Assembly: GCF_023006505.1 (NCBI RefSeq)
Contig: NZ_JALBGV010000006.1
Coordinates: 1 to 64,000 of the forward strand
DNA length: 64,000 nt
Source of the DNA: Neorhizobium sp. SHOUNA12A
Lineage (GTDB): Bacteria > Pseudomonadota > Alphaproteobacteria > Rhizobiales > Rhizobiaceae
Direction: 5' to 3'
Within the stretch, counting starts at the first letter, position 1; each line of letters begins with the position of its first letter. The notes beneath the pieces are model-generated. The model was not told where the DNA came from, made no database searches, and worked only from the letters and a program-made list of their open reading frames with translations. Of this stretch, positions 28,371 through 37,113 are shown piece after piece. A program made the position numbers and the translations under genes.

Positions 28371-29414
28371 TTACAGCGGCATCGGATATTGACGATGGAC
28401 CTTGGCGATGTCCGCGAACACCTCGTCAGACAGTGTCACGTCGGCCGCCGCCATGTCATGCTTCAGCTGGGCGACGGACGTTGCGCCGACGATGATCGAC
28501 GTCATGAAGGGGCGCGACAGGCAGAAGGCGAGCGCCATCTGGGCGAGGTCGAGGCCGTGTTTGGCCGCGACCTCGATATAGGCCTTCACTGCCGGCTCCT
28601 GATAGGGCGTCAGGCGGCCGCCGAGATCCTTGTTGATCGTGGCGCGCGAGCCTTCCGGCCTTGCGCCGTTCTGATACTTGCCGGTGAGGATGCCGGCGGC
28701 GAGCGGCGAATAGGCCATCAGCCCGACACCCTCGTGGTGCGCGACCTCGGCGAGGTCGAGATCGAAGTGCCGGTAGAGGAGATTGTATTCGTTCTGCAGC
28801 GAGGCGATGCGCGGCAGGGCCTTTTTCTCCGACAGCCGCAGGTACTTCATCGCGCCCCAGGCGCTTTCGTTGGAAAGGCCGACGGCACGCAGCTTGCCTT
28901 CCTTCACCAGGTCGCCGAGCGTCTCGAGAATCTCGGCGATTTCGGCCGCCGCCTTGTCGCGGTCCTGCTGCGCGACGTCGAAGGTCCAGGAGTTGCGGAA
29001 ATGGAAAGTGCCGCGGTTCGGCCAGTGGATCTGGTAGAGGTCGAGATAATCGGTCCGCAGGCGGGTCAGGCTGGCGTCGACCGCCTCGCGGATGGTGGCG
29101 GATTCGATGTCGCGCCCATCGCGGATATGCGGACGGCCGCTGCCGGCGATCTTCGTGGCGAGGACGAGGTCCTTGCGCTTGCCGCTCTTTTTCAGCCAGG
29201 TGCCGATATATTCCTCGGTGCGGCCATAGGTGGCGGCGCTGACCGGCGTGGTCGGATAGAGTTCGGCAGTATCGAAGAAGTTGACGCCGTTCTCGAAAGC
29301 GTGGTCCATCTGCTCATGGGCTTCGGCTTCCGAATTCTGGGTGCCCCAGGTCATGGTGCCAAGGCAGATTTCCGACACGGACAAGTCCGTGCGGCCGAGT
29401 TTTTTATACTTCAT
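28371..29414 (-). CDS. Tas-like NADP(H)-dependent aldo-keto reductase
   Basis: A 347-residue TIM-barrel reductase. It opens KYKKLGRTDLSVSEICLGTMTWG and has QNSEAEAH and FFDTAELYP (catalytic Asp about 48, Tyr about 53), ATKIAG (Lys), closely matching E. coli Tas (346 aa) in length and layout. The physiological substrate is unknown. A short gap separates it from the methyltransferase gene. Confidence 0.9.
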   Translation of the reverse strand: MKYKKLGRTDLSVSEICLGTMTWGTQNSEAEAHEQMDHAFENGVNFFDTAELYPTTPVSAATYGRTEEYIGTWLKKSGKRKDLVLATKIAGSGRPHIRDGRDIESATIREAVDASLTRLRTDYLDLYQIHWPNRGTFHFRNSWTFDVAQQDRDKAAAEIAEILETLGDLVKEGKLRAVGLSNESAWGAMKYLRLSEKKALPRIASLQNEYNLLYRHFDLDLAEVAHHEGVGLMAYSPLAAGILTGKYQNGARPEGSRATINKDLGGRLTPYQEPAVKAYIEVAAKHGLDLAQMALAFCLSRPFMTSIIVGATSVAQLKHDMAAADVTLSDEVFADIAKVHRQYPMPL

Positions 29415-29518
29415 GGAAATGAGATCCCGTTCTCAAAAAGTCGGCGGCACTCTAAGCCGGATTTGATGAAGCGCAAGGGGACAACAGGTTGTAAAAGGGC
29501 TCGAAAACCGCGCTGCCC

Positions 29519-29547
29519 TTGACTCTCCGGGCCGGAATGTGAATGGA
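29519..29547 (+). promoter_or_regulatory. Candidate promoter of the fab cluster
   Basis: CTTGACT (-35 TTGACT, 29519-29524) is a good rhizobial -35; 17 nt later AATGGA is a weak -10. It would give a leader of about 27 nt before fabD. Confidence 0.4.
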
Positions 29548-29579
29548 GAGGCAAAACATAAGGGAAGGAAATCATCCCC

Positions 29580-30527
29580 ATGAGCACGATCGCATTCACG
29601 TTCCCCGGCCAGGGCAGCCAGGCCGTCGGCATGGGCAAGGATCTGGCGGAGGCTTTTCCCGAAGCCCGCGCCGTCTTCGATGAAGTCGACGAGGCGCTCG
29701 GCCAGAAGCTTTCCGACATCATGTGGAACGGTCCGGAAGAAACGTTGACGCTGACCGCCAATGCGCAGCCGGCGCTGATGGCGGTCTCTGTCGCAGCGAT
29801 CCGGGTGATGGAAGCGCGCGGCCTGAAGCTCGCCGACAAGGTTGCCTTCGTTGCCGGCCATTCGCTAGGAGAATACTCGGCGCTGTGCGCTGCCGGCACC
29901 TTCTCGCTAGCTGATACGGCGCGGTTGCTCCGCATTCGCGGCGACGCCATGCAGTCGGCGGTTCCCGTCGGGCAGGGCGCCATGGCGGCGATCATCGGCC
30001 TTGAACACGGCGACGTCGACGCGATCTGCGCTGCGGCCCGCGATGCCGGCGTCTGCCAGATTGCCAACGACAATGGTGGCGGCCAGCTCGTCATCTCCGG
30101 CTCCAAGGCGGCCGTCGAGAAAGCGGCCGGGCTTGCGACCGAAAAGGGCGCCAAGCGCGCCATCATGCTGCCCGTCTCCGCACCCTTCCACAGCGACCTG
30201 ATGGCGCCGGCCGCCGACGCCATGCGTCACGCGCTCGACAAGGTGGAGAAGCATAATCCGGTCGTGCCGGTAATCGCCAACGTGCGCGCCGTGCCGGTCT
30301 ACGATGCCGATGAGGTCGCTACGCTACTGGTCACCCAGGTGACGGGCCAGGTGCGCTGGCGCGAGACGGTGGAATGGTTCGGCGCCAACGGCGTGACCAC
30401 TCTTTATGAGATCGGCTCGGGAAAAGTGCTGACCGGCCTTGCCCGCCGCATCGACAAGAATATCTCCGGCATTGCCGTCAACACGCCGGCCGATATCGAA
30501 GCCGCGCTCACAGCCATCATGGGCTGA
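29580..30527 (+). CDS. fabD: Malonyl-CoA:ACP transacylase
   Basis: A 315-residue enzyme loading malonyl onto acyl carrier protein. It has the GQGSQ loop at the start and the nucleophile in GHSLGEYS (Ser about 95), then the downstream His region PFHSDLM. AGGGAAGGAA precedes ATG. It is the first gene of fabD-fabG-acpP-fabF. Confidence 0.96.
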   Translation: MSTIAFTFPGQGSQAVGMGKDLAEAFPEARAVFDEVDEALGQKLSDIMWNGPEETLTLTANAQPALMAVSVAAIRVMEARGLKLADKVAFVAGHSLGEYSALCAAGTFSLADTARLLRIRGDAMQSAVPVGQGAMAAIIGLEHGDVDAICAAARDAGVCQIANDNGGGQLVISGSKAAVEKAAGLATEKGAKRAIMLPVSAPFHSDLMAPAADAMRHALDKVEKHNPVVPVIANVRAVPVYDADEVATLLVTQVTGQVRWRETVEWFGANGVTTLYEIGSGKVLTGLARRIDKNISGIAVNTPADIEAALTAIMG

Positions 30528-30555
30528 AACCAGAGACACGCGAAGGAACACGATC

Positions 30556-31293
30556 ATGTTTGATTTGACCGGCCGCAAGGCATTGGTGACGGGCGCAACC
30601 GGCGGGCTCGGCGAGGAGATCGCCCGGATGCTGCATAGCCGAGGCGCCACCGTCGGCCTGCATGGCACGCGCGTTGAAAAGCTCGAAGCTCTGGCCTCCG
30701 AACTCGGCGAGCGCGTCAAGATCTTCCCGGCAAATCTCTCCGACCGCGCCGAAGTGAAGGCGCTCGGTGAGAAGGCCGAGGCCGAACTCGAAGGCGTCGA
30801 CATCCTCGTCAACAATGCCGGCATCACCAAGGACGGCCTGTTCGTGCGCATGAGCGACGACGACTGGGATAGGGTCCTGGAAGTCAACCTGACGGCAGTC
30901 TTCCGCCTGACCCGCGAACTCACCCATCCGATGATGCGCCGCCGTTATGGCCGCATCATCAACATCACCTCCGTGGTCGGCGTCACCGGCAATCCGGGCC
31001 AGACCAACTACTGCGCCTCCAAGGCTGGCATGATCGGCTTCTCAAAGTCGCTCGCCCAGGAAATCGCCACCCGCAACGTCACGGTCAACTGCGTGGCGCC
31101 GGGCTTCATCGACAGCGCGATGACCGGAAAGCTCAACGACAAGCAGAAAGAGGCGATCCTCGGCGCCATTCCGATGAAGCGCATGGGCGCCGGTTCGGAC
31201 ATCGCGTCTGCGGTTCTTTATCTCGCCTCCAGCGAGGCGGGTTACGTCACCGGCCAGACCCTGCATGTCAACGGCGGCATGGCGATGATCTGA
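30556..31293 (+). CDS. fabG: 3-oxoacyl-[ACP] reductase
   Basis: A 245-residue SDR enzyme reducing 3-ketoacyl-ACP with NADPH. TGATGGLG is the cofactor loop, NNAGIT follows, and the catalytic Tyr152-x3-Lys156 lies in YCASK. MFDLTGRKALVTG at ATG 30556 has GAAGGA 9 nt upstream; longer readings overlap fabD. It lies 28 nt downstream of fabD. Confidence 0.96.
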   Translation: MFDLTGRKALVTGATGGLGEEIARMLHSRGATVGLHGTRVEKLEALASELGERVKIFPANLSDRAEVKALGEKAEAELEGVDILVNNAGITKDGLFVRMSDDDWDRVLEVNLTAVFRLTRELTHPMMRRRYGRIINITSVVGVTGNPGQTNYCASKAGMIGFSKSLAQEIATRNVTVNCVAPGFIDSAMTGKLNDKQKEAILGAIPMKRMGAGSDIASAVLYLASSEAGYVTGQTLHVNGGMAMI

Positions 31294-31580
31294 TAGAGTG
31301 CCGCCTTCAAGAAAACACGTTGCAAACGGTTGTTGGCGGCTGTGCAATGGAACAAATTCTGGCTTTGCTGAACACGGAAACCATGTTAAGCGGGCCATGA
31401 CTGTGAATGGTCACCCTGATATGCAGGCCGTCATATTGCGTGAGCGCGATAGGATTGGAACCTGAAAAGGGGAGAACGGGTTTGCCCGCATCGGCGCTGA
31501 ACAAGCGGCGGTCGCAGGTTTTTAACAGGGTGCGGATGCCAATCGGGCATTCGATAAAGACAAAGGTCGAGGAAACCGAC

Positions 31581-31817
31581 ATGAGCGATATCGCAGAACG
31601 CGTGAAGAAAATTGTTATTGACCACCTCGGCGTCGACGCCGACAAAGTCGTCGAAGGCGCAAGCTTCATCGACGATCTTGGTGCGGACTCGCTCGACACC
31701 GTCGAACTGGTCATGGCTTTCGAGGAAGAATTCGGCGTTGAAATCCCCGACGATGCCGCCGATTCCATCCTGACCGTCGGCGACGCTGTGAAGTTCATCG
31801 AGAAGGCTCAGGCCTGA
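31581..31817 (+). CDS. acpP: Acyl carrier protein
   Basis: A 78-residue acidic protein whose Ser37 in [12 protein letters not shown] receives 4'-phosphopantetheine. ATG 31581 begins [12 protein letters not shown], the standard AcpP start. It has a 287-nt upstream gap that probably holds its own promoter, and a hairpin downstream, consistent with high separate expression. Confidence 0.98.
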   Translation: MSDIAERVKKIVIDHLGVDADKVVEGASFIDDLGADSLDTVELVMAFEEEFGVEIPDDAADSILTVGDAVKFIEKAQA

Positions 31818-31860
31818 TCGACCCGACATAGAGGGGATGGCGCCGCAAGGCAGATCCCGC

Positions 31861-31886
31861 AAACGGCCCGCTTGTTCGGGCCGTTT
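31861..31886 (+). terminator. Hairpin after acpP
   Basis: Perfect 10-bp arms AAACGGCCCG/CGGGCCGTTT close a CTTGTT loop, 44 nt after acpP. The T-run is only the three T of the arm, so termination may be partial, allowing read-through into fabF. Confidence 0.6.
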
Positions 31887-31945
31887 CAGCAATTGGGGCT
31901 TAGGCCCTGAAAAATCGAGAAAAATTATAGGGTAGGGCACTGGCG

Positions 31946-33208
31946 ATGAGACGGGTCGTTATCACCGGTACCGGCATGGTATCTCCTCTCGGATGCGGAA
32001 CGGAAGTCAGCTGGTCGCGGCTGCTTGCCGGCGGCAATGCCGCCCGCGTCGTCACTGAATTCGAGGTCGAAGACCTTCCCGCAAAAATCGCCTGCCGCAT
32101 TCCTGTCGGCGACGGCTCCGATGGCACGTTCAACGTCGACCAGTGGATGGAGCCGAAGGAACAGCGCAAGGTCGATCCCTTCATCATCTATGGCGTGGCC
32201 GCCGCCGAAATGGCGCTTGAAGATGCCGGCTGGCATCCGAAGACCGACGAGGACCAGATCGCCACCGGCGTGCTGATCGGCTCGGGTATCGGCGGCCTCG
32301 AAGGCATTGTCGAGGCAGGCTATACGTTGCGCGACAAAGGTCCGCGCCGCATCTCGCCCTTCTTCATTCCCGGCCGGCTGATCAATCTCGTCTCCGGCCA
32401 GGTGTCGATCCGCCACAAGCTGCGCGGTCCGAACCACGCCGTCGTCACTGCCTGTTCCACCGGCGCGCACGCCATCGGCGATGCGGCCCGGATGATCGCC
32501 TTCGGCGATGCCGAGGTGATGGTCGCCGGCGGTGCGGAATCGCCTATCTGCCGCATTTCGCTGGCCGGTTTTGCCGCCTGCAAGGCGCTTTCGACCCAAC
32601 ACAACGACGATCCGCAGAAGGCTTCGCGCCCCTATGACCGCGACCGCGATGGTTTCGTCATGGGCGAGGGTGCCGGCATCGTGGTTCTGGAAGAGCTGGA
32701 ACATGCCAAGGCCCGCGGCGCCAAGATCTACGCGGAAGTGGTCGGCTACGGCATGTCCGGGGACGCCTTCCACATCACCGCGCCTTCGGAAGACGGCGAC
32801 GGCGCGTTTCGCTGCATGACTGCGGCGCTGAAGCGTGCGGGTATTTCGGCGTCGGACGTTGACTACATCAACGCCCATGGCACCTCGACCATGGCCGACA
32901 CGATCGAGCTTGGCGCGGTCGAGCGTCTGGTCGGCAATGCGGCCTCGAAGATCTCGATGTCGTCGACCAAGTCGGCGATCGGCCATCTTCTCGGTGCTGC
33001 CGGTGCGGTCGAGGCGATCTTCTCGGCGCTCGCCATCCGCGACAATATCGCGCCGCCGACGCTCAACCTCGACAATCCCGATGTCGAGACGGCGATCGAC
33101 CTAGTGCCGCACAAGGCGCGCAAGCGCGAGATCAATGTGGCGCTGTCGAACTCCTTCGGTTTCGGCGGCACCAACGCATCTCTCGTGCTGCGCCGCTACG
33201 AGGCCTGA
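31946..33208 (+). CDS. fabF: 3-oxoacyl-[ACP] synthase II
   Basis: A 420-residue condensing enzyme extending acyl-ACP. It carries the Cys-His-His triad: Cys170 in TACSTGAH, His311 in NAHGTST, and His347 in KSAIGHLLGAAG with Lys342. GFGGTNASL lies at the C-terminus. A degenerate tandem repeat starts at its stop codon. Confidence 0.97.
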   Translation: MRRVVITGTGMVSPLGCGTEVSWSRLLAGGNAARVVTEFEVEDLPAKIACRIPVGDGSDGTFNVDQWMEPKEQRKVDPFIIYGVAAAEMALEDAGWHPKTDEDQIATGVLIGSGIGGLEGIVEAGYTLRDKGPRRISPFFIPGRLINLVSGQVSIRHKLRGPNHAVVTACSTGAHAIGDAARMIAFGDAEVMVAGGAESPICRISLAGFAACKALSTQHNDDPQKASRPYDRDRDGFVMGEGAGIVVLEELEHAKARGAKIYAEVVGYGMSGDAFHITAPSEDGDGAFRCMTAALKRAGISASDVDYINAHGTSTMADTIELGAVERLVGNAASKISMSSTKSAIGHLLGAAGAVEAIFSALAIRDNIAPPTLNLDNPDVETAIDLVPHKARKREINVALSNSFGFGGTNASLVLRRYEA

Positions 33209-33276
33209 TCTTTCGGGCCTGATCTCTGGCGCCTCGATCTTTGGGCCGAACTTTTCGGGCATGGATCGTTTCGGCC
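33202..33276. repeat. Degenerate tandem repeat across the fabF stop codon
   Basis: About five units of 14-16 nt share the core GGCCTGATCTTTCG (variants GGCCTGATCTCTGGC, GCCTCGATCTTTG, GGCCGAACTTTTCG, GGCATGGATCGTTTCG). The first unit overlaps the fabF stop, the rest is intergenic. Confidence 0.6.
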
Positions 33277-33411
33277 CCTGAAACATATGCCGGCTGGACT
33301 CGCGAGCCGGCTCGTATCATCTTCTGGACCTGTTTTTCGCCGCATTGGTTGGCCAAACAGCGGGTTGCAAGTCTTTGAGTCTGTAGGGGGCGTTAACCCC
33401 GGGGGGCGCGG

Positions 33412-34605
33412 TTGAACGATACGAATCATGTCAGTGAACTGCCGCCCGGCAATGGCAGGGGGCCGATTATTCCGAAATCGCCGAACGAGGCCCTGAAGCC
33501 CGAACGTGTTCCGGAACCGCCCCGCCGTTCCAAGAAGGCGCGCAGCCAGGTCGTCATCTTCCTGAATTTCGTGATGACCATGGTCGTCGTTCTCTGCGTG
33601 ATCGGGATTGCCGGCTTCTACTACATGATCTCGGCGTTCCAGCAGCCGGGCCCGCTCGAAGCCAACACCCATTTCATGGTCCGCCCCGGCAACAGCAACT
33701 CTGAAATTGCCAGCAATCTGGAGCGCAACGGCATCATTTCCGATGCGCGCATCTTCCGCTACATGACTGCCACCTATCTCCGCAACGGCGAGACGCTGAA
33801 GGCCGGCGAATACGAGATCAAGGCACGCGCCTCCATGAAGGACGTCATGGGCGTGCTGGAAGGTGGCAAGTCGATCCTCTATTCCGTTGTTTTTCCTGAA
33901 GGCCTGACCGTCAGGCAGATGATGCTGCGGCTTGCCGAGGACCCGGCTCTCGAAGGCGACCTGCCGGCCGAACTGCCGCAGGAAGGCAGCCTGCGCCCCG
34001 ACACGTACAAGTTCACGCGCGGCAATAAGCGGGCCGACATCATCCAGCAGATGCGCGTCGCACAGCAGAAGCTGGTCGATCAGATCTGGGAGCGCCGCGA
34101 TCCCGGCCTGCCGATCAAGACCAAGGAAGAATTCGTCGTGCTCGCTTCGATCGTCGAGAAGGAGACCGGCAAGGAAGACGAGCGCGCCCATGTGGCCTCC
34201 GTCTTCATCAACCGGCTGCAGCGCGGCATGCGCCTGCAATCGGACCCCACGATCGTCTACGGCATCTTCGGCGGCGAGGGAAAACCTTCCGACCGGCCGA
34301 TCTTCAAATCGGACCTCGCCAAGCAGACGCCCTACAACACCTACCAGATCAAGGGCCTGCCGCCGACGCCGATCTCCAATCCCGGCCGCGCGGCGCTGCA
34401 GGCCGTGGCCAATCCCTGGCGGACCAAGGACCTCTATTTCGTGGCCGACGGCACCGGCGGTCATGTGTTCGCTGCGACGCTCGAGGAACACAATGCCAAC
34501 GTCCGCCGTTGGCGTAGAATGGAATCCGAGCGCGCCGCCAACCCGGAAGTGGTGGACGGCCAGCCGGATGGCGACGAAGCGGAAAAGCCACCGAAGAGCA
34601 ACTGA
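33412..34605 (+). CDS. mltG: Endolytic murein transglycosylase MltG
   Basis: A 397-residue inner-membrane enzyme that cleaves nascent glycan strands. The cytosolic basic N-terminus (to about 47) is followed by one membrane helix (about 48-72), a LysM-like region and the YceG domain with the catalytic Glu about 249 in ASIVEKETGKEDER. The start is TTG 33412; no in-frame ATG or GTG precedes the conserved N-terminus, and a G-rich ribosome site lies close upstream. Confidence 0.92.
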   Translation: MNDTNHVSELPPGNGRGPIIPKSPNEALKPERVPEPPRRSKKARSQVVIFLNFVMTMVVVLCVIGIAGFYYMISAFQQPGPLEANTHFMVRPGNSNSEIASNLERNGIISDARIFRYMTATYLRNGETLKAGEYEIKARASMKDVMGVLEGGKSILYSVVFPEGLTVRQMMLRLAEDPALEGDLPAELPQEGSLRPDTYKFTRGNKRADIIQQMRVAQQKLVDQIWERRDPGLPIKTKEEFVVLASIVEKETGKEDERAHVASVFINRLQRGMRLQSDPTIVYGIFGGEGKPSDRPIFKSDLAKQTPYNTYQIKGLPPTPISNPGRAALQAVANPWRTKDLYFVADGTGGHVFAATLEEHNANVRRWRRMESERAANPEVVDGQPDGDEAEKPPKSN

Positions 34606-34638
34606 CCGCTTCCTTTAAAGCATGATCTGGAGACACCG

Positions 34639-35526
34639 ATGACATTGCAGTCCATGACCGGTTTTGCCCGCAGCGAAGGCACGAGCGGGCGCAACCGTTA
34701 CGCATGGGAACTGCGCTCGGTGAACGGCAAGGGCCTCGATATAAGGCTGCGTCTGCCGCCCGGCCTCGAACGCCTGGAGCCGGACGTCCGCCGGCTGATC
34801 ACGGAGAAATTTTCGCGCGGCAATCTGCAGGCGACCCTCACCCTCACCGTTGCCGAAACCAAGGTGGAGGCGGTGCTGAACCGCGATGCGCTGGCTGCCG
34901 TGCTGGCGCTGCGTGCCGAACTCGGAGATCTCGTCGATCCGTCGCCGCTCAGGCTCGACACGCTGATGGGCATTCGCGGCCTGGTCGACATCCGCGAGGC
35001 GGAAGAGGACGAGGAGACGGTCGCAGCCCGCGACGCTGCGATCCTCACGAGCCTCGATGAGGCGATCGGCCATCTGCAGCGGATGCGCGAAGGCGAGGGC
35101 ACGGCGCTTGCGGCTGTGCTGAAGAGCCAGGTCGCCCGCATCGCCGAGCTCGCCCAAGTCGTCGAAACCGATCCTTCCCGCACGCCGGAAGAGATCGCCC
35201 GCAAGCTCTCCTTCCAGCTCGCAGCGCTTCTCCAGGAGGCGCCGACGCTCGACCGCGACCGGCTGCATGCGGAGGCGGCGCTGCTTGCTACCAAGGCCGA
35301 TCTGCGCGAAGAGATCGACCGGCTGAAGGCCCATGTGGTGGCTGCCAACGAGCTTATAGACAAGGGCGGCCCGGTCGGCCGGCGGCTTGATTTCCTTGCA
35401 CAGGAATTTAACCGGGAATCGAATACTATCTGTTCGAAGTCCAATTCGGCCGCGGTCACCTCCGCCGGCATAGAGTTGAAAGTCGTCATCGACCAGTTCC
35501 GCGAACAGGTCCAGAATCTGGAGTAA
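34639..35526 (+). CDS. YicC/YloC-family endoribonuclease
   Basis: A 295-residue protein beginning LQSMTGFARSEG, the family signature, with NGKGLDIRLRLP, and ending DFLAQEFNRESNTICSKS and KVVIDQFREQVQN. YicC-type proteins are manganese-dependent endoribonucleases implicated in small-RNA turnover. It lies between mltG and gmk; its stop is 3 nt before the gmk start. Confidence 0.92.
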   Translation: MTLQSMTGFARSEGTSGRNRYAWELRSVNGKGLDIRLRLPPGLERLEPDVRRLITEKFSRGNLQATLTLTVAETKVEAVLNRDALAAVLALRAELGDLVDPSPLRLDTLMGIRGLVDIREAEEDEETVAARDAAILTSLDEAIGHLQRMREGEGTALAAVLKSQVARIAELAQVVETDPSRTPEEIARKLSFQLAALLQEAPTLDRDRLHAEAALLATKADLREEIDRLKAHVVAANELIDKGGPVGRRLDFLAQEFNRESNTICSKSNSAAVTSAGIELKVVIDQFREQVQNLE

Positions 35527-35529
35527 GAC

Positions 35530-36210
35530 ATGAGCCCGGCCCCATCGTCCCAGGGCAAGCCGTCCTCGCCCGTGAAGATCGCCCGACGCGGGCTGATGCT
35601 GGTTCTTTCCTCGCCATCGGGCGCCGGCAAGTCGACGATCGCCCGCAATCTCCTGGATGCGGATCGCAGCCTCGAAATCTCGATCAGCGTCACAACGCGG
35701 GCCAAGCGGCCGAGCGAGATCGCCGACAAGCACTATCATTTCATCACCGTGCAGCAATTCGAGAAGATGCGCGACGCCGGGGACCTGCTCGAATGGGCCG
35801 AGGTGCATGGCAATTTCTACGGCACCCCGCGCGAGCCGGTGGAATTGGCGATGAGCGAGGGCCGCGACATGCTGTTCGACATCGACTGGCAGGGCGCCCG
35901 CCAGCTGCAGGAAAAGATGGCGGCCGACGTCGTCTCCATCTTCGTGCTGCCGCCGACCATGACCGAACTGCAGTCGCGCCTGCACCGCCGCGCCGAGGAC
36001 TCCGAAGAGGTGATCCGCACGCGGCTCCTGAATTCCCGCGCCGAGATCGAGCATTGGCGGGAATACGACTACGTCATCGTCAACGACGATCTCGACGAGG
36101 CTTTCGGGCATGTCAGTTGCATCGTCAACGCCGAACGCATCCGCCGCGACCGCCGCCATGGCCTGTTCGATTTCGTCAGCGAACTGCTGACGGAAGAGCC
36201 GAAGCTTTAA
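35530..36210 (+). CDS. gmk: Guanylate kinase
   Basis: A 226-residue kinase turning GMP to GDP. P-loop [10 protein letters not shown] lies at about 27-36, with [10 protein letters not shown] and HYHFI as GMP-site blocks and VHGNFYGTP. The N-terminus is about 15 residues longer than E. coli Gmk. It is the last gene of the fab-mltG-yicC-gmk run. Confidence 0.95.
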   Translation: MSPAPSSQGKPSSPVKIARRGLMLVLSSPSGAGKSTIARNLLDADRSLEISISVTTRAKRPSEIADKHYHFITVQQFEKMRDAGDLLEWAEVHGNFYGTPREPVELAMSEGRDMLFDIDWQGARQLQEKMAADVVSIFVLPPTMTELQSRLHRRAEDSEEVIRTRLLNSRAEIEHWREYDYVIVNDDLDEAFGHVSCIVNAERIRRDRRHGLFDFVSELLTEEPKL

Positions 36211-36241
36211 GCTATTCGAAGGTCACGTTGCGGAGGAGCTC

Positions 36242-36697
36242 TTAGTAGGACGGCTTCCAGCAAAGCGTGGACAATGTAACAAAGCAGACGGCCAGGAAGG
36301 CGATCACCGTGTTCGCCGCATGGGAGTATTCCCATTGCTGTCTCAGCGCTTGCCAATTTGCAGGAGCAACGGTCCAATTCTGTGTCGCCTGATTGGCCGG
36401 AAACGTCCAATGATAAAAGATGATGATCATCGCGGAAAAACAAGCGACGGCGGCCACGGAAAATCCGAGGGACCGCGCCTGCGAGCGGACAAGAAATGCG
36501 AGCGCGATGTTCAGGATCAACGCAAGTGCCCATAACGCCCCGAGAGCGGCCCACCCTCGGTAGATCCCCTGCACGGTGAAATACTCGGCCTGCGGCAAGT
36601 CAATCTTGTTGGGCAGAGCGGCAAGATGCGCTCCCGCCGGAATCAGCGTAAGCGCAGAGACGATGATTGTCAGAAACTGAACAGTTCTAATCACCAT
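36242..36697 (-). CDS. DUF1772 (anthrone oxygenase-like) membrane protein
   Basis: A 151-residue protein with four hydrophobic segments and the DUF1772 phrase WQALRQQWEYSHAANT before the last helix. A few family members act on aromatic anthrones in fungi; bacterial ones are uncharacterised. It begins the accessory block downstream of gmk and is convergent with it. Confidence 0.78.
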   Translation of the reverse strand: MVIRTVQFLTIIVSALTLIPAGAHLAALPNKIDLPQAEYFTVQGIYRGWAALGALWALALILNIALAFLVRSQARSLGFSVAAVACFSAMIIIFYHWTFPANQATQNWTVAPANWQALRQQWEYSHAANTVIAFLAVCFVTLSTLCWKPSY

Positions 36698-37113
36698 GCC
36701 AGGCGTCCTCAGCTCTTAAATTCGAACGAGACGGAACACCAAAGGTTCCCGGCAGGCTGAAACGCGGCTGCCCATTCTAGATCCAAAGCGGAGAAAGATG
36801 CGGCGGTGGCCAGCCCGGGGACTTCAAAGATGGCCGTTGATGGAAGTGGTGGCAAAAAAGAGCCTTGTCGAATTTAGTCGTCGGGTGTAACTGGCAAATA
36901 TCGCGAAAAGCGACTGCTTCCCTTGATCCGCTCAGTGGCGGAGTAAACAGGTGGACGAATTGTCGTCCAGGTGGTCAAGCACACGCCATCCATGCCCTTT
37001 CGAGCGTGGATCGGCCAGCGTTCCCCAGAAAAGAACGCCTGACGTCCGTCAGGCCTAATCGCGAGCGATGGCGCCTGGCGGCGCTTGTATGCTCGCGTCC
37101 ACCGGAGCGTGCC
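36698..37113. other. Gap upstream of the TetA-like gene, with two palindromes
   Basis: No gene in 416 nt. TGGACG/CGTCCA (36952-36957, 36964-36969) and GCCTGACG/CGTCAGGC (37037-37044, 37047-37054) are perfect inverted repeats upstream of the TetA-like start. Either could be a regulator site; no regulator gene lies next to them. Confidence 0.45.

Noticed and set aside
28338..29522. A 394-codon plus-strand frame opposite the aldo-keto reductase
   Set aside because: Antisense shadow; the reductase frame has full family motifs and normal length.
31925..32986. A 353-codon minus-strand frame opposite fabF
   Set aside because: Antisense of fabF, whose Cys-His-His triad is intact.
34615..36159. A 514-codon minus-strand frame opposite yicC and gmk
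   Set aside because: Antisense of two complete core genes; composition (Ala/Arg/Gly/Asp/His-rich) is typical of GC-driven shadow frames.
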